A DNA stretch of 8,790 nucleotides from positions 1 to 8,790 of the forward strand of contig CAMLDK010000035.1 of NCBI GenBank assembly GCA_946478995.1, in the 5' to 3' direction. The notes beneath the pieces were generated by a model, which saw only the letters and a list, made by a program, of their open reading frames with translations, did no database searches and had not been told where the DNA came from. Source of the stretch: an uncultured Candidatus Saccharibacteria bacterium (GTDB lineage Bacteria; Patescibacteria; Saccharimonadia; Saccharimonadales; 2-12-FULL-41-12). Below, in pieces: positions 5,807 through 8,790 of this stretch (positions are counted from its first letter, which is position 1; each line of letters opens with the position of its first letter). The position numbers and the translations under genes were made by a program.

Positions 5807-6021
5807 CTATTTTACTGCTTTGATGATACCGTCTATTTTGATAATAGCTCTATCGTCGGTTTTGCTAAACTCGTAGTCAAGCATATCCCCTCTTTTCTTT
5901 TAGATAGCCATTCAATAAGCAACGCATAAAATTTGCGATTTGCTCTAAAGTACTCCAGGCTATTTTTTTGTTTTTGTAACGTCCGAGAGTGATTATGCTT
6001 GAAACCGCATTTGTTTGTCAA
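5807..6021 (-). pseudogene. Possible small frameshifted gene, unknown function
   Basis: Two overlapping minus-strand frames look like pieces of one small protein. The upstream frame (TTG at 6021 onward) gives a plausible helix with YFRANRKFYALLIEWLSKRK. A second frame opens at ATG 5884-5882 and gives MLDYEFSKTDDRAIIKID, ending in TAG at 5807. Adding one G to the GGGG run (5887-5890 on the plus strand) joins them as ...SKRKEGDMLDYEF.... Alternatively only the 25-aa downstream ORF is real: it has an AGAGGGG ribosome-binding sequence just upstream. There is no similarity I recognise, no good start for the long form, and stops lie upstream. This may be a degraded gene, a tiny gene or chance. Confidence 0.3.
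5992..6021 (-). promoter_or_regulatory. Candidate minus-strand promoter
   Basis: On the minus strand: a perfect TTGACA (6021-6016), 18 nt, CATAAT (5997-5992), predicted start near 5985. It would drive a transcript over the short ORF at 5884-5807 with a leader of about 100 nt. TTGACA also coincides with the only candidate start codon (TTG) of the longer reading frame. Confidence 0.35.
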
Positions 6022-6061
6022 CCATTTATGTGCTTTAATAGCCGAGTAAGATCTCAGGTTC

Positions 6062-6090
6062 TTGATCGGGTTCGATTAGTTTTCTTTAAT
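6062..6090 (+). promoter_or_regulatory. Candidate promoter of the RRM protein gene
   Basis: TTGATC (6062-6067), 17 nt, TTTAAT (6085-6090), which is 5 of 6 at the -10. Predicted start is near 6097, with an A-rich leader of about 70 nt before the ATG at 6166. Confidence 0.4.
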
Positions 6091-6146
6091 AACGTTCGAC
6101 AAGTCAGGTTCAGGAAAGTAGATTTTAGGTCGATAATATTAAAGAA
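6082..6146 (+). repeat. Inverted repeat overlapping the -10 of the RRM gene
   Basis: TTCTTTAATA (6082-6091) and TATTAAAGAA (6137-6146) are perfect reverse complements. TCGAC (6096-6100) and GTCGA (6129-6133) extend the pairing inward. The left arm covers the predicted -10, so this could be an operator, or an RNA stem if transcription starts further upstream. Confidence 0.5.
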
Positions 6147-6165
6147 AATTAAGAAAGAACAACTA

Positions 6166-6465
6166 ATGTATAAATTGTTTGTAGGAGGTTTGCCCTTCTC
6201 AACTAATGACGACGAGCTTCAGCAAATGTTTGCGGAGTTCGGTACTGTTGCCAGCGCTAAAGTCATAACTGACCGCGAAACTGGCCGCAGCAAAGGCTTC
6301 GGATTCGTAGAGTTTGAAAACGACGATGAAGGCAAAAAAGCCGAGTCAGAGATGAATGGCAAAGACATAGGCGGAAGGAATATCACCGTCAACCAAGCCC
6401 GTCCAAAACAACCGCGCGATAATAATCGCGGCGGAGGTTTCGGCGGCGGCAACAAAAGCTGGTAA
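6166..6465 (+). CDS. RRM-domain RNA-binding protein with Gly-rich tail
   Basis: A 99-aa single-RRM protein that binds single-stranded RNA in the cytoplasm. RNP2 is KLFVGGL (3-9) and RNP1 is KGFGFVEF (43-50), with the aromatic residues that stack on bases at F5, F46 and F50 (the outer pair of RNP1 is F-F). Residues 81-99 form an Arg/Asn/Gly-rich tail (NNRGGGFGGG) ending in Trp. The layout is like cyanobacterial Rbp proteins, several of which are cold-induced. The open frame extends upstream to 5989, but that extension has no RRM character, and the domain begins directly after the ATG at 6166, which is preceded by AGAAAG. It ends in tandem stops (TAA TAG) and an intrinsic terminator. Together with the DEAD-box protein nearby it suggests RNA remodelling, though the two are not in one operon. 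Confidence 0.93.
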   Translation: MYKLFVGGLPFSTNDDELQQMFAEFGTVASAKVITDRETGRSKGFGFVEFENDDEGKKAESEMNGKDIGGRNITVNQARPKQPRDNNRGGGFGGGNKSW

Positions 6466-6487
6466 TAGATAAAACTATTTGCTTTTA

Positions 6488-6520
6488 GAAGACCCCCGTT
6501 TCATACAGGGGTCTTTATTT
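6488..6520 (+). terminator. Intrinsic terminator after the RRM gene
   Basis: AAGACCCC (6489-6496) pairs perfectly with GGGGTCTT (6508-6515) around an 11-nt loop and is followed by the T-rich stretch TTTATTTTG. It is the only clear Rho-independent terminator in the window. Confidence 0.9.
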
Positions 6521-6533
6521 TGTTTACAAAATA

Positions 6534-6542
6534 TGTTATAAT
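6534..6542 (+). promoter_or_regulatory. Extended -10 promoter giving a leaderless mRNA
   Basis: TGT plus a perfect TATAAT (6537-6542). Seven bases on from the last T is 6549, the A of the ATG. The -35 region is only T-rich and overlaps the terminator tail. Confidence 0.65.
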
Positions 6543-6548
6543 ATAATC

Positions 6549-6848
6549 ATGTCTACATTAAGTCCAGATAGGGATCCTGCTATTAGTATTGAATTAGGAC
6601 GAAGCGGCAATCCGAATGCGCTGCGGGATATAGGCTTTCCTATACCCGATGAAGTGAAAGGCGATGAAGCCATCGACCGGCCCGAAGAGACCCTGGAGCA
6701 AGAACTCGGACGTATATCACGCATGATGAAAGAATGGAAACCCCGGCCAAACGGTGATGAGGCAGAGATATCTGACGAAGAATTTGAAGAGGCAGAAAGA
6801 CGAAATTTGACTCCGGCAATGCTGAGGTGGCGAGACCAACGAAAATAA
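6549..6848 (+). CDS. Acidic 99-aa protein of unknown function
   Basis: Not recognised. The protein is soluble, without a signal peptide or membrane segment, and rich in Glu, Asp, Arg and Pro. Residues 44-62 (RPEETLEQELGRISRMMKE) and 74-86 (ISDEEFEEAERRN) should be helical, and the last part (NLTPAMLRWRDQRK) is basic. No Cys or catalytic motif is seen. It has its own extended -10 promoter with the predicted start at the ATG, so the mRNA is likely leaderless, and it lies between a terminator and the promoter of the next transporter. Its reality is supported by promoter geometry, coding-like codon use and a TAA stop rather than by homology. It might be a small regulator or adaptor, but nothing in the sequence proves this. 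Confidence 0.7.
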   Translation: MSTLSPDRDPAISIELGRSGNPNALRDIGFPIPDEVKGDEAIDRPEETLEQELGRISRMMKEWKPRPNGDEAEISDEEFEEAERRNLTPAMLRWRDQRK

Positions 6849-6862
6849 AGAATATTTTAGTG

Positions 6863-6895
6863 TATAATCTCCTTTAGCATATATAGAAAAGGGAG
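6863..6895 (+). promoter_or_regulatory. Promoter -10 and Shine-Dalgarno of the second transporter
   Basis: TATAAT (6863-6868) predicts a start near 6875, and AGGGAG (6890-6895) is a good ribosome-binding site six bases before the ATG at 6902. No convincing -35 is visible. Unlike its two upstream neighbours with extended -10 elements, this gene has a normal leader. Confidence 0.55.
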
Positions 6896-6901
6896 ATAAA
6901 A

Positions 6902-8332
6902 ATGCCAAAAAAAGTTCATAAGGGTGAGATACTCCTGCTTATGGCGCTCGCCCAGTTCATGGTAGTTCTGGATATATCGATCGTAAATGTAGCTTTGCCG
7001 TCCATACAGGAATCTCTTGGCTTTAACAGCGCCGACTTGCAGTGGGTAGTCACGGCCTATACTCTGGCATTTGGCGGATTTTTGCTGTTCGGCGGGCGCG
7101 CGGCGGATCTTTTCGGACGCAAAAAACTATTCCTCGGCGGACTTATTGCTTTTACGATAGCTTCCCTAATAGCCGGTTTCAGCGAATCCAGCCTGATGCT
7201 TGTAATTATGCGCGCGGTCCAGGGGCTGAGCGCAGCCTTCATGTCTCCTGCCGCTTTATCTATAATCATCAACACTTTTAAAGAAGGCAAGGAACGCAAC
7301 AAAGCACTCGGTGCATGGGGCGGCGTAGCAGCCGGTGGAGCGGCCGCCGGGCTTCTCTTCGGCGGAATTCTGACTGAATATCTTGGCTGGGAATGGAATT
7401 TCTTTGTAAACGTACCTATCGGGCTGGCAGTTATTTACTTCGCCCACAAAGTGGTGCCGGAAAGCAAAGGCGAACTCAAGCACCCTCACCTTGATCTGCC
7501 TGGCGCAGTTCTTGTCACAACCGGCCTGATGTCTTTGGTCTACGGGCTGGTTAAGGCGCCGAGCTACGGCTGGACCAGCAATAAAAGCCTGATATTTTTC
7601 GGAGTTTCCGCTGCGCTTTTGATTGCTTTTATATACAACGAGCTTAGGTCTAAACAGCCGCTTGTTCCTTTTTCAATCTTTAAGATACGAAACTTGCGGG
7701 GTGCGAATATAATGCAGTTCCCGATAACAGCCAGTATGTTCGCTATGTTTTTCTTCCTTACTCTTTACGTGCAAGGAGTTTTAGGATTTTCCCCTGTTAA
7801 AACCGGGCTGGCTTTCTTGCCGATCACGGTAGTTATAGGAATAGGCTCGGCTATTGTGTCTCAGCTGGTCGGCAAAATCGGCTACAAGCCGCCCATGGTA
7901 GTCGGACCTCTTTTCTTAGCAGCCGGACTTTTGGTCTTCAGCAATCTTCAGGTCGACGGCAGCTATTGGGGCGATGTATTCCCCGGCCTTATGCTGATGG
8001 CCATAGGGTTGGGAAGCATGTTCGTAAGCATCACTATTGCGGCGACCTCAGGGGTGCCGAAGCATGAGTCAGGCCTGGCTTCAGGTATATTGAATACTTC
8101 CCAGCAAGTTGGCGGAGCTTTAGGTCTCGCTATACTTTCCGGTGTTTATTCTTCGCATTTTACACAGTCACTCGAACAAGGCGGAACTTTAGCAGATGCT
8201 CAAGTTGCCGGTGCGCATGAGGCCTACTTAGTAGGTGCTTTCTTCGCACTAGCAGCATCGGCTATAGCTTTGGTAGCCATCAAGCATGTCAAAGGCGAGC
8301 CACCCACTTCCGAAGCCGTCCACATGGGCTAA
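6902..8332 (+). CDS. DHA2-family (EmrB/QacA-like) MFS transporter, 14 TM
   Basis: A 476-aa inner-membrane exporter of the drug:H+ antiporter-2 type; the substrate is unknown. Motif D is LDISIVNVALP (23-33) in TM1, motif A is GRAADLFGRKK (65-75), and motif B has R104 with QG at 107-108. The motif C region (139-155) reads GGAAAGLLFGG, with Leu where many antiporters have Pro after the Gly; several DHA2 subgroups share that change, so it does not imply loss of function. FFVNVPIG (167-174) is typical of the family. It is clearly diverged from the other transporter at 3168-4709, so this is not a recent duplication. The start is fixed by AGGGAG at 6890-6895. No regulator gene adjoins; the acidic 99-aa protein before it has a separate promoter. 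Confidence 0.93.
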   Translation: MPKKVHKGEILLLMALAQFMVVLDISIVNVALPSIQESLGFNSADLQWVVTAYTLAFGGFLLFGGRAADLFGRKKLFLGGLIAFTIASLIAGFSESSLMLVIMRAVQGLSAAFMSPAALSIIINTFKEGKERNKALGAWGGVAAGGAAAGLLFGGILTEYLGWEWNFFVNVPIGLAVIYFAHKVVPESKGELKHPHLDLPGAVLVTTGLMSLVYGLVKAPSYGWTSNKSLIFFGVSAALLIAFIYNELRSKQPLVPFSIFKIRNLRGANIMQFPITASMFAMFFFLTLYVQGVLGFSPVKTGLAFLPITVVIGIGSAIVSQLVGKIGYKPPMVVGPLFLAAGLLVFSNLQVDGSYWGDVFPGLMLMAIGLGSMFVSITIAATSGVPKHESGLASGILNTSQQVGGALGLAILSGVYSSHFTQSLEQGGTLADAQVAGAHEAYLVGAFFALAASAIALVAIKHVKGEPPTSEAVHMG

Positions 8333-8362
8333 TACGCTAGCGAACTAGAATGAGCAATTTAA

Positions 8363-8790
8363 TTAAGCTGCTTGTTGAGGTTGAGTCTGTGATGGTGCAG
8401 CATCCCAATGCATTATGCGAGATCCAATATCTCCTCTGAGATTATAGGGAAGAAATGTTTCTAAATCAGGTGGTGGTGTTCCCGCAAGACCTCCGCCCTG
8501 TATTACTCTTCCATCGGCTAGCAACAGATCGAAAGTTTCTAAAAATTCTTCTCTAACGTTCCTTGGGCCTATTGTCAAGTGATGCTCTGCTATTTCACCT
8601 TCCTTTGGTATAAATAGTGCTAGAGCTAAAGCATTGTTGCCTATCTCGCTCACTGCCATTGCTCTACCTTCTTCACCCCTAGACAAAATCTCAGCAGAAT
8701 TTCTTCTATGGAACTCAATGAGTCCTTTGTGAGATGCCTGTCCAGCTCTTATTTGCTCCCAGGTTTTAAAAAGTGCAAGCGCAATCGACT
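8363..8790 (-). CDS. Hypothetical protein (5' end outside window)
   Basis: Not recognised. The frame is open from the right edge to a TAA at 8365-8363, giving the last 141 residues. The TTG at 8686 could look like a start, but codons upstream stay open and protein-like to the edge (IALALFKTWEQIRAGQASHKG), so the real start is beyond 8790. The visible part is soluble, alternating helical and polar, with a Gly/Pro-rich turn (QGGGLAGTPPPDLE) and a Gln-rich end (PSQTQPQQAA). There is no membrane segment. It is convergent with the transporter, the two stops being 30 bases apart; the gap holds only the small palindrome CGCTAGCG and no clear terminator. Confidence 0.75.
   Translation of the reverse strand, partial: SIALALFKTWEQIRAGQASHKGLIEFHRRNSAEILSRGEEGRAMAVSEIGNNALALALFIPKEGEIAEHHLTIGPRNVREEFLETFDLLLADGRVIQGGGLAGTPPPDLETFLPYNLRGDIGSRIMHWDAAPSQTQPQQAA

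Noticed and set aside
5989..6165. N-terminal extension of the RRM protein from the ATG at 5989
   Set aside because: The translation is low-complexity and basic with no family likeness, and the RRM fold begins directly at the ATG at 6166. A candidate promoter also lies inside this stretch.
8325..8362. Bidirectional terminator between the convergent genes
   Set aside because: Only the short palindrome CGCTAGCG is present, with no stable stem followed by a T run.
8363..8686. Complete gene starting at the TTG at 8686
   Set aside because: The frame stays open and protein-like to the window edge and no ribosome-binding site precedes the TTG, so the gene is truncated by the window.
1..8790. UGA reassigned to glycine (code 25 of some CPR groups)
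   Set aside because: Genes read full length under the standard code with no in-frame TGA at conserved Gly positions.

Overview
The window looks like chromosomal DNA of a small-genome bacterium of the Patescibacteria (CPR) type, most probably a Saccharibacteria (TM7)-like lineage. The assignment is inference. It rests on the DEAD-box helicase (short basic Arg/Gly/Asn-rich N-terminus, DEVD instead of DEAD, C-terminus ending just after motif VI), on tightly packed short genes, on a small RRM protein, and on genes whose predicted mRNAs have no 5' leader. The standard genetic code fits: every complete conventional gene ends in TAA or TAG, and no gene is broken by in-frame TGA.

Layout, left to right. 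(1) 2-1177: the C-terminal half of an AcsA-type acetyl-CoA synthetase, followed with zero spacing by a conserved 83-aa two-helix membrane protein. (2) 1178-1630: a region rich in RNA features. An extended -10 promoter is followed by a 169-nt element with perfect 14-nt inverted ends and two internal stem domains. The last base of that element is the first base of a tRNA-CAT gene. Next come a good promoter and a leader hairpin for the helicase. (3) 1631-2833: DEAD-box RNA helicase. (4) 2919-4709: an AbrB-type regulator and a 14-TM DHA2 drug-efflux transporter, probably one operon. The transporter has a textbook Shine-Dalgarno placed in front of an ATC codon rather than an ATG. (5) 4734-5334: a UPF0126/TRIC-like membrane protein split by a C8 run. 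(6) 5363-5806: a DoxX/DUF417-like membrane protein, apparently leaderless. (7) 5807-6165: a gene-poor stretch with traces of a small, possibly frameshifted reverse-strand gene and a promoter plus inverted repeat ahead of the next gene. (8) 6166-6520: RRM RNA-binding protein with an intrinsic terminator. (9) 6549-6848: a leaderless acidic 99-aa protein of unknown function. (10) 6902-8332: a second DHA2-type transporter. (11) 8363-8790: the 3' part of an unknown convergent gene on the minus strand.

Functionally the window combines acetate activation, RNA metabolism (helicase, RRM protein, tRNA) and membrane export (two drug/H+ antiporter-family proteins, one next to its probable regulator). The strongest candidate for something undescribed is the structured element fused to the 5' end of the tRNA. 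Two tandem 12-nt repeats in it differ by one base, and their pairing partners differ by the complementary base, which argues that the fold itself is maintained. No CRISPR array, transposase, integrase or toxin-antitoxin pair was seen.
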